This document shows, in pieces, positions 53,586-62,317 of a stretch of 64,000 nt of DNA (positions are counted from its first letter, which is position 1; every line of letters begins with the position of its first letter). A program made the translations under genes and the position numbers. The notes beneath the pieces are model-generated. The model made no database searches and was not told the DNA's origin. It saw only the letters and a program-made list of their open reading frames with translations. Origin of the DNA: Woeseiaceae bacterium (GTDB lineage Bacteria; Pseudomonadota; Gammaproteobacteria; Steroidobacterales; Woeseiaceae); assembly GCA_021773075.1 (NCBI GenBank), contig JAJFKT010000015.1, positions 1 to 64,000 of the forward strand, read 5' to 3'.

Positions 53586-54170
53586 CTAAACGAAGTATTG
53601 CTGGCTATCCCAGACCATGCGTCGCTGGATGCTGTTGAAGAGTTTCTGAAAGCGGCGTTCGACCGAGCTACCAAACAACGGGTCTCTTCCGATATCGTGG
53701 CTTTTGAGTAGCTCTGCCCAAGCCTCATCGTCCTGCATGGAGTCCGCAAGCTCGAACAAGTCTTTCTCCTCCCAGTACATGTGCTTGCGCAAATCCAGAG
53801 AGTACTTGCGCAATGCCGCTGCAAGTGACTCACGATCAGCAGCTGAGTCATCGCTAATTGCATCGAGGTCACGCAGCAGCTCCCGGCAAGATTCGCCCAG
53901 GGTTTTGTGGTCGATTTCGATATGCTGCAGCGCTTTTTCGAGACCTTCACGCTTGGCGCTAATGTGTCCGTAAATCAGGTCTTCTTTCGGATGGTGGATC
54001 GTATCCGGATACTCCGTCATGTACGTCATGATGTCAGTAACGAGTTGATAGTCGGGTTCACCATCTTCCAACAGCCTGAGCGTTTCCGAGTCGAGCAGAT
54101 CGAGCAGCATCGTCATATTTCGATGATCGGTGCGCAATTCGTTCATTGTGTTTTCGATCGTCTTATTCAT
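53586..54170 (-). CDS. Hemerythrin domain-containing protein
   Basis: 194-residue helical protein with a hemerythrin-type four-helix bundle (about residues 5-145). Candidate di-iron ligands are the His in RTDHRNMTMLL, the His/Glu in TIHHPKEDLIYG, the His in IEIDHKTLGE and the His/Glu in LRKHMYWEEKDLFELAD. It probably senses or stores oxygen or nitric oxide, or handles iron. A C-terminal extension (SSVERRFQKLFNSIQRRMVW) is basic and helical. It is transcribed alone, convergent with ribF. Confidence 0.87.
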   Translation of the reverse strand: MNKTIENTMNELRTDHRNMTMLLDLLDSETLRLLEDGEPDYQLVTDIMTYMTEYPDTIHHPKEDLIYGHISAKREGLEKALQHIEIDHKTLGESCRELLRDLDAISDDSAADRESLAAALRKYSLDLRKHMYWEEKDLFELADSMQDDEAWAELLKSHDIGRDPLFGSSVERRFQKLFNSIQRRMVWDSQQYFV

Positions 54171-54344
54171 AGACTGCCCAGCTCCAAGCTACTTACAGTA
54201 TAAAGAGAATCGCTGCACCGCGAAATCCGCAATTGTCCCTACTTGGGTGGTGCGCAAGGGGTCAACTCATTGTGCGCGCCCTGGCTTGCGGTCCTGCACG
54301 CGCGACTGCTAGGGTAACGCGAATATCAGCAGGAGATTGCGCCG

Positions 54345-54836
54345 ATGGCCTACCCCAACACACTCATTTTTGTCGACCTCCCGTCAGAGGATCCAGACGC
54401 GGCTGGCAAATTCTACGCGGAGGTATTTGCTTGGGAAGATGACCCGCGACTCAATGGCCGGTATCACCGCATTGTACCGGGGCAGAACTTCCTCAACCCC
54501 GACGGTTCACAAAGTGAAATCGGCAACTTGCACCTTGGCATTGGCGATTGCGCAAATCTTCGGCCGCACCCGGAGTCCGCCGGTGTCGAGCCGCGTGAAA
54601 TGTCGAAAGGCGGACGCAAGCCACGTATCTGGATAATGATCAGTGACGATGATTCAGCGGACCGCATTCTGGGAACAGCCGAGAAACTGGGCGCGACAAT
54701 ACTGTGGCGTAACCACTTCTGGAAAGAATTCAACGGCTACAATCACTGCTTTGTTGATCCTTGGGGCAACGAAATTCTGTTGTGGGGTAAAGCCGGCGAC
54801 AATCCGCAAGTCCCACAGAACTTCACCCGCGAATAA
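54345..54836 (+). CDS. VOC family protein
   Basis: 163-residue VOC-fold protein: TLIFVDLPSEDPDAAGKFYA at the start, then RIWIMISDDDSADRILGTAE and a C-terminal HCFVDPWGNEILLWG. The final metal-site Glu position (GNEILLW) is kept. A longer loop in the middle (FLNPDGSQSEIGNLHLGIGD) carries another likely ligand His. It could be a lyase, dioxygenase or resistance protein; there is no way to choose. The ATG has CAGGAG at good spacing. It converges on hyuB with a 6-bp gap. Confidence 0.8.
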   Translation: MAYPNTLIFVDLPSEDPDAAGKFYAEVFAWEDDPRLNGRYHRIVPGQNFLNPDGSQSEIGNLHLGIGDCANLRPHPESAGVEPREMSKGGRKPRIWIMISDDDSADRILGTAEKLGATILWRNHFWKEFNGYNHCFVDPWGNEILLWGKAGDNPQVPQNFTRE

Positions 54837-54842
54837 GCATTG

Positions 54843-56399
54843 TTAGGCTACACCGCTACCGCCGCCGCCTGGTGTTCGCATGAGTACCAGGTCGTCAGCT
54901 TGCATTGCCAACTTCTTCGCCTCCGAAGAGTCTTCGCCGTTGATCAGGAATTGTCCGGGCTCGCCGCCTCCGGCACCAAATAGACCTTCGGCGCCCGAGG
55001 CCAGTCTGCTGGGGATAGCGTTTAACAGCCACTCGTTACCACTGCGCATGCGAAAGCCGATGTACTGGCCATCGCCGCCCTTGAAGCGGCCACTTCCTCC
55101 AGTGCCGTGAGCGAGTTCCTTACGCGTAAACTCGATTGGAATCGACGCCTCGAGCACCTCAACCGGGACGGCTGAGACGCCAGTTGGGTAGCATGTTGCC
55201 GACAGTCCGTCTTTGTCTGCGCGCGCGCCCATGCCGCCGGAGTAATTAAACATCGAGCTCGTGAACGGTTTGTTGTCTTTGTTTCGACCCTGAATTTGTA
55301 TGGTCCATACCGCGCCGGATCCTTCGGCCAGTACTTTGTCAGGAACGATCTGAGCCAGTGCTTTGAGGATGGGGAAGGGCACGTACATACCGACCACATG
55401 GCGTGCATTGACGGGGGAAGGGTACTGCGCATTGACGATGCACTCTTGCGGCGCAGTTACTTTGATAGGAGCGAGGCTGCCCGCGTTATTTGGCAGGTCT
55501 GGATTCAGAATACTGCGCAGCGTGAATGTGCTGTAAGCGTGCGTATAGGCTGGTACCACGTTGATGCCGTGTGGGCTCGGTCCCGAGCTGCCGGCAAAGT
55601 CGACTAGTATTTCACCCAGTTCGGTGTCGATCGTAAGGGCGGTCTTGAGCGTAATGACATCGCCACCGGGAACGTCGAAGCTGGTCTCGCCATGATAGGT
55701 TCCCGCTGGAAGCTTGCGAATATCAGCGCGTGTCGCCTCTTCTGCCCGGGACATGACTTCGTGTGCCAGTTCTTCGATATCGTCGAGCTCGTAGCGATCG
55801 CACATCGCGTTTAGACGCTCTCCGCCCATTTTGCCACTCGATACCTGTGCAGCCAGGTCACCGAAGATCGCATTGGGCGTGCGAACGTTGTGGCGGATGA
55901 TGTCATGCAGTGTTTCGTTCGGCTCGCCGCGCTCGTACAGCTTCAGAGGCGGAATCCACAAGCCTTCCTCATGAATGTCGCGTGCTCCTGCGCCGACGCC
56001 GTAGCCGCCGATATCGGTATGGTGAATCGTTGAGCCGCAATAGCCGATGAGTTTGTCCTTGCGGAAAATCGGCGTTAGCAAAGTAATGTCGAAAAAGTGT
56101 CCTGCTGACATCCACGGATCGTTTGTGATCAAGATATCGCCTGGACGCAGTTCTTCGGGCGGAATGATACCAACGAGATTGCCGGCCGCTGCGGCCAGTG
56201 AATTGATGTGGCCGGGTGTACCGGTCACGGCTTGCGCGACCATGCGTGCTTCGGCGTCGAATAACGCGGTTGCAAGGTCCCCGGCTTCGCGCACGATTGG
56301 GCTAAACGCGATACGTTGTAATGCGCGTGCCTGCTCGCTGACGATGCTGATCAAATTACTCCACATAATCTCGAGTTCTATGCCGTCAAGTTTGCTCAT
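54843..56399 (-). CDS. Hydantoinase B/oxoprolinase family protein
   Basis: 518-residue HyuB-type subunit, partner of the HyuA-like protein encoded just upstream. The N-terminal GIELEIMWSNLISIVSEQAR, FSPIVREAGDLATALFD, LITNDPWMSAGHFFDITLL and CGSTIHHTDIGGYGVGAGA are typical. The C-terminus has RGGGDGQY-like FKGGDGQYIGFRMRSG and ends in PGGGGSGVA. Such pairs open cyclic amides (hydantoin, 5-oxoproline) with ATP, or carboxylate ketones when a third subunit is present. No third subunit is seen. The ATG overlaps hyuA by 4 bp. Confidence 0.9.
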   Translation of the reverse strand: MSKLDGIELEIMWSNLISIVSEQARALQRIAFSPIVREAGDLATALFDAEARMVAQAVTGTPGHINSLAAAAGNLVGIIPPEELRPGDILITNDPWMSAGHFFDITLLTPIFRKDKLIGYCGSTIHHTDIGGYGVGAGARDIHEEGLWIPPLKLYERGEPNETLHDIIRHNVRTPNAIFGDLAAQVSSGKMGGERLNAMCDRYELDDIEELAHEVMSRAEEATRADIRKLPAGTYHGETSFDVPGGDVITLKTALTIDTELGEILVDFAGSSGPSPHGINVVPAYTHAYSTFTLRSILNPDLPNNAGSLAPIKVTAPQECIVNAQYPSPVNARHVVGMYVPFPILKALAQIVPDKVLAEGSGAVWTIQIQGRNKDNKPFTSSMFNYSGGMGARADKDGLSATCYPTGVSAVPVEVLEASIPIEFTRKELAHGTGGSGRFKGGDGQYIGFRMRSGNEWLLNAIPSRLASGAEGLFGAGGGEPGQFLINGEDSSEAKKLAMQADDLVLMRTPGGGGSGVA

Positions 56400-58471
56400 A
56401 GTCCGTTGCTCTTCTCGGCGATCAGGCTGCCGTCTGTGTGTACGTTGAGTGTCCAGTCAGGCAAGACAAAAACCGTGGTTTCTCGTTCTTCGACGATGAC
56501 AGGACCGTCGATTTCTTGTCCGGCCGCGAGTGCGCTGCGGTCGTAAATCGGGATGTCCAACGACCGACCGTCCAGGTAAACGGCCCGAGTTGCTTTGGGT
56601 GCCTCGGCCGACTCGGCGAACTCGACGTTCGCGTGTCGCTCGGTATCCCCGCCGCGCGCGGTGACGCGCCAGCTCACGGCTTCGACGCCCATATCATCGA
56701 GCTTTACGCCGTACAGGTTTTCATAGGCTGCATCAAAACGTTCTCGCAGGTCGCCCTGGTTTTCTTTGAGCCGCGGGTCTCCCGCAAGATGCACAGTGAC
56801 CTCGGTCTGCTGGCCGACGTAACGCATATCTGCGGCGAAGTCATAGATTACAGAATCTTCACCGATGCCAGCATCTTCCAGTGCCGCGGCACCTTCAGTG
56901 AGCATGTCTTCGATTAGCTTCGCCACGCTCTGCCAATCGATATCGTCGATTCCGTTGAGGCTGCCGCGCGCGAGGTCCAGTCTTGCCGGCGTAACAAGCG
57001 TTCCAAAGGCGCTTAACACGCTGGCCATGGGTGGGTAAATGATCTTCGTACCGTCGAGTTGTTCAGCAACGTAGCAGGCGTGTACCGGACCCGCGCCACC
57101 AAAAGCGAGCATCGGCATACCGCGGTAATTGACGCCGCGGTCGGTCGCGTGGGCACGTGCTGCAGCTGCCATCGATTCGCCAACGACGCTGAAAATTCCG
57201 AAAGCAGCTTCCTGCAATGAAACGTCGAGCTTGTCGGCGAGCCGCTGCACTGCATCCTCTGCCTTGTCGATTTCCAGAGGCATGTCGCCGCCAAGGAAGT
57301 TGGTCGGATCGAGAATGCCGAGTACAACATCAGCATCTGTTACACAGGCATTTTCGCCGCCCTGCCCGTAGCAGGCCGGACCTGGGCTGCTGCCGGCACT
57401 GTCAGGACCGACCTTGAGCAATCCAAGACTATCGACGCGCGCAATTGAACCACCTCCCGCACCGATTTCGATCATATCAATCGATGGCACGGTTATCGGC
57501 ATGCCGCTACCCGGTTTGAAACGATAGCGACGATCAACTTCGAAATCTCCGATAACGAGTGGTTCGCCGTTCTGTATCAAACAGGCTTTGGCCGTCGTGC
57601 CTCCCATGTCGAACGAGATTAAATTTTCGATGCCGTATTTGCGGGCCACGAAACCTGCGACGAGCGCGCCTGCGGCTGGTCCGGATTCGATCATACGCAC
57701 CGGGTAGGTGCCTGCGACGCTTGCACCGATCACGCCACCGTTGGAGAGCATTATCAACGGTTCGCGCTCAAGGCCCTCATCCTGCAGGTGTTTGATCAGC
57801 GCGTTCAGATACGGCCGCGTCGTCGGGACGGCATAGGCATTAATAGCTGAGGTACTTGCGCGCAGGTATTCGCGCATTTGCGGCGCCACGTCACTCGAAA
57901 GTGTAACGATGATATCCGGTGCGATTTCGTTCAGCAGGGACTTAAACTGGCGTTCGTTCTCCGGGTTTCGATAACTGTTCAAAAGGCAAACGGCTACCGA
58001 CGTAATCTCTTTCGCCTCCAGCTCAGCTGCAATTTTCTGAACGTCCGATCGCTTAACTTCTTTACCCACGCTTCCGTCAGCGTAGCTACGCTCGTCGATG
58101 CCCCACGTGTAATCTCGCGTTATCAGTGGCTCCGCATATTCGAGCTGCGGGTCAAACATGTCGTAGCGATGTTCGTCCCGTATGTACAGCACGTCACGAA
58201 AGCCTTCGGTTACAACAAGGCCGGTCGGTGATCCTTTACGTTCGATCAGTACATTTGTCACTACCGTCGTCGCGTGCGTCACGACATCATTCACGTCCCG
58301 CAATTGGATGCCAGCCTTGTCGAGTGCTAATTGTGCTGCTCGGAAAAAACCTTCCAATAAATCGTGGTGGGTTGTGAGGGTTTTGTCTGTCCAGCCGCGG
58401 CCATCGCTACTAATCAGTACCGCATCCGTGAAGGTGCCGCCAATATCGACGGCAAGTGCGTATCGGGTCAT
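56396..58471 (-). CDS. Hydantoinase A/oxoprolinase family protein
   Basis: 691-residue HyuA-type ATPase subunit of the actin-like fold. The N-terminal YALAVDIGGTFTDAVLI phosphate motif is typical, as are HATTVVTNVLIERKGSPTGL, the second phosphate motif ISFDMGGTTAKACLIQ, ESGPAAGALVAGFVA and GAGGGSIARVD. It would phosphorylate the amide carbonyl of a lactam-like substrate so that its HyuB partner can hydrolyse it. It overlaps the iclR gene upstream and hyuB downstream by 4 bp each, so it sits in a tight operon with a regulator and an aldolase. The substrate is unknown. Confidence 0.92.
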   Translation of the reverse strand: MTRYALAVDIGGTFTDAVLISSDGRGWTDKTLTTHHDLLEGFFRAAQLALDKAGIQLRDVNDVVTHATTVVTNVLIERKGSPTGLVVTEGFRDVLYIRDEHRYDMFDPQLEYAEPLITRDYTWGIDERSYADGSVGKEVKRSDVQKIAAELEAKEITSVAVCLLNSYRNPENERQFKSLLNEIAPDIIVTLSSDVAPQMREYLRASTSAINAYAVPTTRPYLNALIKHLQDEGLEREPLIMLSNGGVIGASVAGTYPVRMIESGPAAGALVAGFVARKYGIENLISFDMGGTTAKACLIQNGEPLVIGDFEVDRRYRFKPGSGMPITVPSIDMIEIGAGGGSIARVDSLGLLKVGPDSAGSSPGPACYGQGGENACVTDADVVLGILDPTNFLGGDMPLEIDKAEDAVQRLADKLDVSLQEAAFGIFSVVGESMAAAARAHATDRGVNYRGMPMLAFGGAGPVHACYVAEQLDGTKIIYPPMASVLSAFGTLVTPARLDLARGSLNGIDDIDWQSVAKLIEDMLTEGAAALEDAGIGEDSVIYDFAADMRYVGQQTEVTVHLAGDPRLKENQGDLRERFDAAYENLYGVKLDDMGVEAVSWRVTARGGDTERHANVEFAESAEAPKATRAVYLDGRSLDIPIYDRSALAAGQEIDGPVIVEERETTVFVLPDWTLNVHTDGSLIAEKSNGL

Positions 58472-59244
58472 GCTGTTATTGCCTCTCTGTATCCCAGTCG
58501 AGTTGATATCATGCTGGCGGCCTCGAGAACCGCGGCCAGCAATTCAGGTTCAGGTTTAGCCGGAAGATGTTGAATCGATCCGACGATGGTAATCGTTCCG
58601 AGTAACTGGCCGTCGGCACCGAAAACCGGCGCGGCCAAAGCGTTGATGCCGATTAGTGCTTGCTGCGGCGCGACGGCCCAGCCGTTTTCACGTATTTTCT
58701 CGATCGCAGGAAGCAGTGCATCGACGTCGACGCAGGTGTGTTTTGTGTGGCGCTTCAGCTTTCCAGACTTTACTGCGTCCAGAAGTCGTCGCGGTCCAAA
58801 AGCGAGGGCAATCTTACCTTGAGCCGTTGAATGAAAATCAAACAATGTTCCAGGCGGCGTCGCGATCTCAATCGCGGACCGGTGCCGCAGAATATCGAGT
58901 ATGCGTACGCCGGAGTCTTCAATTTGACCGATCGTGACGGTCTGTCCGGTTTGTTCGCGAAGTCGGTTCATGGCATCGCGCGCAACATTGACAAACGTTG
59001 TATCGGCGGCGACCGACTGACCAAGGTGAAACAACTTCAGCGTGAGTGCGTATTTCTCGGACTTCGAATCCTGTGATACGTACTGCTGATCAACCAGCGT
59101 ACGCAGGTGACGGTAGGTGCGCGGTTTGTTTGCGCCGACCTGGCTGGCCAACTCACTAACGCCAATAGGCTCCCCATGCTCTGCCATCGCTTCGATGATC
59201 GACAAGGTCGTTACGACTGCGCTTATCGGTGTGCTGTCGGTCAC
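58468..59244 (-). CDS. IclR-family transcriptional regulator
   Basis: 258-residue IclR regulator. The N-terminal winged helix (VVTTLSIIEAMAEHGEPIGV, then SELASQVGANKPRTYRHLRT) is followed by the IclR effector domain. That domain includes TVTIGQIEDSGVRILDILRH, GTLFDFHSTAQGKIALAFG and the C-terminal FGADGQLLGTITIVGS with its Gly-rich loop. The gene lies inside the catabolic operon, overlapping the aldolase gene before and hyuA after by 4 bp. It therefore probably responds to the pathway substrate and controls its own operon from the promoter before the cupin gene. Confidence 0.92.
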   Translation of the reverse strand: MTDSTPISAVVTTLSIIEAMAEHGEPIGVSELASQVGANKPRTYRHLRTLVDQQYVSQDSKSEKYALTLKLFHLGQSVAADTTFVNVARDAMNRLREQTGQTVTIGQIEDSGVRILDILRHRSAIEIATPPGTLFDFHSTAQGKIALAFGPRRLLDAVKSGKLKRHTKHTCVDVDALLPAIEKIRENGWAVAPQQALIGINALAAPVFGADGQLLGTITIVGSIQHLPAKPEPELLAAVLEAASMISTRLGYREAITA

Positions 59245-60029
59245 GATGATTGACCTGTCGCATTCTTGAATTCATCTGCGATGCCCCGAGCGGCGTCTGC
59301 CAGCAGGCTTTGGTCGGTTCCTATTGCAATCAGACTCGCGCCCAATTTGCGAAATTTCCCGATGTCTTTTGCTGTTGGAAGAAAAATTCCACTTGCCATA
59401 CCCGCATTGTTGCTGGCCGCGAGTATCGCCTCGGTTGCTGCAACTACAGCGGGACTATCAATATCGTCACAACCCATCGATACAGACAGATCAGCTCGCC
59501 CGATAAACACAGCATCCAGATCACTAACCGCCGCTATTTCGGCGATGTTTGCATGACCCTCGGTGTCTTCGATTTGCGCGATGACAATGACCGATGCGTC
59601 ACTTGCTTTGCGATATTCCGTGCCTGACAGTGCACCGTAAGCGGCCGCCCGATTCGGCCCGGCAAATCCGCGCGAGCCATTCTCAAAATGACAGGCACTG
59701 ATTGCCGCCTTGGCAAGCTCGGCCGAACCAACGTGCGGCACGATGATGCCTGCAGCGCCCATGTCGAGTACTTGCAGAATGTTCGCCGGGCGCGGATCTC
59801 CGAGGCGTACGAGTACGGGTATTCCGACCGAATGTCCGGCCATTATACAAAGGTCGAGTTCAGCGATGCCAAATGGCGCGTGTTCAGCATCCAGTACGAT
59901 GAAATTCGCGCCGCAAGTGCCTAGTGTTTCGACAACCTGCACTGCCGGAGTTTTGACGAAGATGCCGAGCGTGGGCTGGCCCGTACGAATGGCATTCCTG
60001 AGCTGAGCCTGGCGGGTCAATGTATCCAT
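59241..60029 (-). CDS. HpcH/HpaI-family aldolase
   Basis: 262-residue class II pyruvate aldolase of the HpcH/HpaI family, which cleaves hydroxy-keto acids to pyruvate plus an aldehyde or semialdehyde. The landmarks are NFIVLDAEHAPFGIAELDL, VPVLVRLGDPRPANILQVLD, GAAGIIVPHVGSAEL, the metal Glu in IAQIEDTEGHAN and the metal Asp in LDAVFIGRADLSVSMG. The ATG directly abuts the cupin stop. Citrate-lyase beta-like or macrophomate-type activities are alternatives. In context it probably cuts a ring-opened product. Confidence 0.9.
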   Translation of the reverse strand: MDTLTRQAQLRNAIRTGQPTLGIFVKTPAVQVVETLGTCGANFIVLDAEHAPFGIAELDLCIMAGHSVGIPVLVRLGDPRPANILQVLDMGAAGIIVPHVGSAELAKAAISACHFENGSRGFAGPNRAAAYGALSGTEYRKASDASVIVIAQIEDTEGHANIAEIAAVSDLDAVFIGRADLSVSMGCDDIDSPAVVAATEAILAASNNAGMASGIFLPTAKDIGKFRKLGASLIAIGTDQSLLADAARGIADEFKNATGQSS

Positions 60030-60407
60030 CTACTCGTCTCCGAAATCAGCTTGTTGATACTCAACGAGGTGACGATAGTCTTCACGAATCGGGCTAAAGA
60101 CATCGAGGTTCAGTACCGGCTCGTCGCCGATGGGCTCGCCGCAATGCTCAACGTCCGGTGGTATTCGAATGACACTGCCGGGCCCTGCGTTGAAAACGTC
60201 ATCACCAACCGTGAATTTCATGTGGCCCGACACGATGTAGGCCAATTGCTCGAAAGGGTGACTGTGCGGTCGTACGTCCATGCCTGGCTGCAGCCAGTTC
60301 ATTACCATGAGTACGTTGTCACCACTAAAGCCGACCCGTTCTACACCCGGTCGTACAAACTCCTTAGGCAGGCTTTCCCATTGATAAAGCTGCGCTTTTT
60401 GCGGCAT
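60030..60407 (-). CDS. Cupin-domain protein
   Basis: 125-residue single-domain cupin. Motif 1 is VRPHSHPFEQLAYIVSG (two His and a Glu). Motif 2 is PGSVIRIPPDVEHCGEPIGD (His). Together they can bind a metal such as Fe or Mn. The C-terminus is short. Small cupins in catabolic operons act as isomerases, dioxygenases or lyases on keto acids, and the reaction here is open. It is the first gene of the cupin-HpaI-IclR-HyuA-HyuB operon, behind a 73-bp promoter region with nested inverted repeats. Confidence 0.87.
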   Translation of the reverse strand: MPQKAQLYQWESLPKEFVRPGVERVGFSGDNVLMVMNWLQPGMDVRPHSHPFEQLAYIVSGHMKFTVGDDVFNAGPGSVIRIPPDVEHCGEPIGDEPVLNLDVFSPIREDYRHLVEYQQADFGDE

Positions 60408-60425
60408 CGCTTGAAAACCTCCATC

Positions 60426-60471
60426 GTATCGGGTGTTTCGTTAGTCGAAACGCTATATTTTCTAACGATAC
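60426..60471 (-). promoter_or_regulatory. Nested inverted repeats before the cupin operon
   Basis: The 73-bp gap between the cupin start and the AraC gene holds three interlaced inverted repeats. They are GTATCG (60426-60431) with CGATAC (60466-60471), TCGTTAG (60438-60444) with CTAACGA (60462-60468), and GTTTCG-TTAGT-CGAAAC (60435-60451). An AT-rich core (TATATTTTC) lies between. This is the only room for the operon's promoter, so binding of the IclR or AraC regulator here is likely. Confidence 0.5.
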
Positions 60472-60480
60472 ACTAGCGCA

Positions 60481-61464
60481 TCAATCTTTGGGCGTCAACG
60501 CTGCCTGCCCAGACTGTTCCCGGCGATAGTCGCGTGGTGACTGCTTGAATTGTTCGCGAAACGCACGGCTGAAGTGCGCTGAACCGTTGAAGCCCCAGCG
60601 GTAGCAGATTTCAGTGATCGAAAGATGGGCGTAGAGCGGGCTTGCGAGGTCATTTCGGCAGCGCTCGAGGCGGCGGCCGCGAACGTAACCGCTGAAGGTC
60701 TGGCCCGACAGCGTAAACAGCTTTTGCAAATAGCGCAGCGACACACCGTGCTCGTCGGCTATACGTTGTGGATTTAATTTGGTATCGCCCAGACAGGTCT
60801 CGATCGTTTGGCAAATGCGGTGCAGGTGCGCAGTTCGTACCGCGTCGGCGTGCTTGCCAACCGTGTTGCCACCGGGTAGCTGGCCTTCACGGGCCAGGCA
60901 GGCGATTAGAAATTCCGTTAACGCCAGTTCGACCGGCCGCAATTCGATTTCAGAGATGTCCGCGAGGCTTTCCGCCAGCGAGCAAAGCATGCCGGACAAA
61001 ACGTGGCTGACGCCCGATTGCCCGGACAGGTAACCGACATCCAGTGACAATGGCGCGATCATGCGTTGACTGAGCGCAATTTCCGGAATTTTAATGAAGA
61101 GTTGGCTGCAATCCGACTTGAACTGCAGCCTTGCCGGTATGCCCGACTGGCCGTAAGCCATGTCACCCGCAATAAGCGCATGTGAGTTCAGGCCATCGAA
61201 GAATTCGGCGACACCATCGAGTAAAAGAAGCAGCCAGATCGAGGATGGTTGATTGGGGTACTCGCCTGAAATTTCGTGGGCACTTGCATCGATTTTTGCT
61301 ATTTCAATGCCCAGTGGTGATACGACGCAGGAAACTGCGCCGCGAAAATTGTCATTGTCCGGAAATTCGCCGAGCGGCAGGCACAGACGGTTCAGCGCCT
61401 CTGTCCACGCATCACGGCGTTCAGCTTTCGGTAGCGAATCGGTATTGAAGTGCCAGGGTTTCAC
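60481..61464 (-). CDS. AraC-family transcriptional regulator
   Basis: 327-residue AraC regulator. The C-terminal 100 residues hold the two helix-turn-helix units (NPQRIADEHGVSLRYLQKLF; SITEICYRWGFNGSAHFSRA, then FREQFKQSPRDYR). The N-terminal 200 residues look like the AraC-binding-like domain of FeaR/NahR-type regulators (PLGIEIAKIDASAHEISGEY), which sense aromatic or similar effectors. It is the last gene after the dioxygenase block on the minus strand and lies just upstream of the cupin operon. It could therefore regulate either block. Confidence 0.9.
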   Translation of the reverse strand: MKPWHFNTDSLPKAERRDAWTEALNRLCLPLGEFPDNDNFRGAVSCVVSPLGIEIAKIDASAHEISGEYPNQPSSIWLLLLLDGVAEFFDGLNSHALIAGDMAYGQSGIPARLQFKSDCSQLFIKIPEIALSQRMIAPLSLDVGYLSGQSGVSHVLSGMLCSLAESLADISEIELRPVELALTEFLIACLAREGQLPGGNTVGKHADAVRTAHLHRICQTIETCLGDTKLNPQRIADEHGVSLRYLQKLFTLSGQTFSGYVRGRRLERCRNDLASPLYAHLSITEICYRWGFNGSAHFSRAFREQFKQSPRDYRREQSGQAALTPKD

Positions 61465-61483
61465 GATGCGGCACAGTATAGTC

Positions 61484-61496
61484 GGGCTCAGAGCCC
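61484..61496. repeat. GGGCTC-A-GAGCCC palindrome with T tail
   Basis: Perfect 6-bp inverted repeat around a single A, followed by TTTT on the plus strand, 20 bp upstream of the AraC start. With only one unpaired base at the centre it could not form a tight hairpin without opening the inner pairs. No plus-strand gene ends here. It may be a binding site. Confidence 0.45.
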
Positions 61497-61508
61497 TTTT
61501 GTTCGAGA

Positions 61509-61527
61509 AAAGGGGTCAGACCCCTTT
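61509..61527. repeat. AAAGGGGTC-A-GACCCCTTT palindrome
   Basis: Perfect 9-bp inverted repeat around a single A, in the 67-bp gap between the DODA and AraC genes, 5 bp past the DODA stop. Short GGGGTCAGACCCC palindromes occur as scattered repeats in some proteobacterial genomes, to my recollection. On the minus strand it also ends in TTTT, so a weak terminator after the DODA gene is possible. Confidence 0.55.
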
Positions 61528-61531
61528 ATCG

Positions 61532-62317
61532 TTAACCACCGAAAACGAGGCTGGTCATCGAAAGTGATTTGTATTGGACAAAGTCGGTGTGGAATTTGAC
61601 TGGGTCGCCATCACGGGCGCCGAGGGCATACAGCGATGGCCAGAAGTGTTCCGGACCATGTATGGAGTTTCGGGCATCGTCGCCGGTATCGGCGTAGCTA
61701 AAGAAGCGCTCCATGTCATCCTGAATGATGCAGTCTTTGATGTAATCATTGAATCGAGTCGCCCAGTCGTACGGTGTTGCAGCTTCGTCCCATTGCATAA
61801 CGCCGAGGTTGTGCACGATGTTTCCGGAACCCATTATCAGGATGCCCTCGTCACGCAACGGCACCAAGCGGCGGGCGAGATCAAAATGTTCACGATCGCT
61901 GCGGCCTGTGTCCAGGCTCAATTGCACCACCGGAACATCGGCATCGGGCCAGGCTTTGCTTAATACGGACCAGGTGCCATGATCGAGTCCCCAGGACTGG
62001 TCGAGCGTTATTTCTGTCGGCGCCAAGAGGGCTGCGGTCCGAGCCGCAAGTTCAGGACTGCCGGGTGCCGGATACTGACAGTCGAATAGCGCAGCGGGCA
62101 AGGAACGACCGAAGTCATGGATAGTTCGCGGCGTTTGCATAGCTGTCACAGCCGAGCCCGGTGTGCACCAGTGCGCTGATACACAGAGAATAGCTTTGGG
62201 GCTTGGCATTGAATTCGCTATTTTTTCCCACGCCTTTGTCGCCCGGTTGTCCTCAATGACATTGGTTGGACTGCCGTGTCCGAAAAACACGACAGGCATT
62301 CTCGCGTCAGTGCTCAT
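61532..62317 (-). CDS. DODA-type extradiol ring-cleavage dioxygenase family protein
   Basis: 261-residue LigB-fold enzyme of the 4,5-DOPA extradiol dioxygenase group. The metal and catalytic His are in VVFFGHGSPTNVIEDN, AILCVSAHWCTPG, SWGLDHGTWSVL and GSGNIVHNLG. Length matches the YgiD/DODA family, which opens catechol rings, though bacterial members often have unknown substrates. The start overlaps the Rieske oxygenase gene by 4 bp (ATGA), so a hydroxylation-then-cleavage pair is suggested. Confidence 0.9.
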   Translation of the reverse strand: MSTDARMPVVFFGHGSPTNVIEDNRATKAWEKIANSMPSPKAILCVSAHWCTPGSAVTAMQTPRTIHDFGRSLPAALFDCQYPAPGSPELAARTAALLAPTEITLDQSWGLDHGTWSVLSKAWPDADVPVVQLSLDTGRSDREHFDLARRLVPLRDEGILIMGSGNIVHNLGVMQWDEAATPYDWATRFNDYIKDCIIQDDMERFFSYADTGDDARNSIHGPEHFWPSLYALGARDGDPVKFHTDFVQYKSLSMTSLVFGG

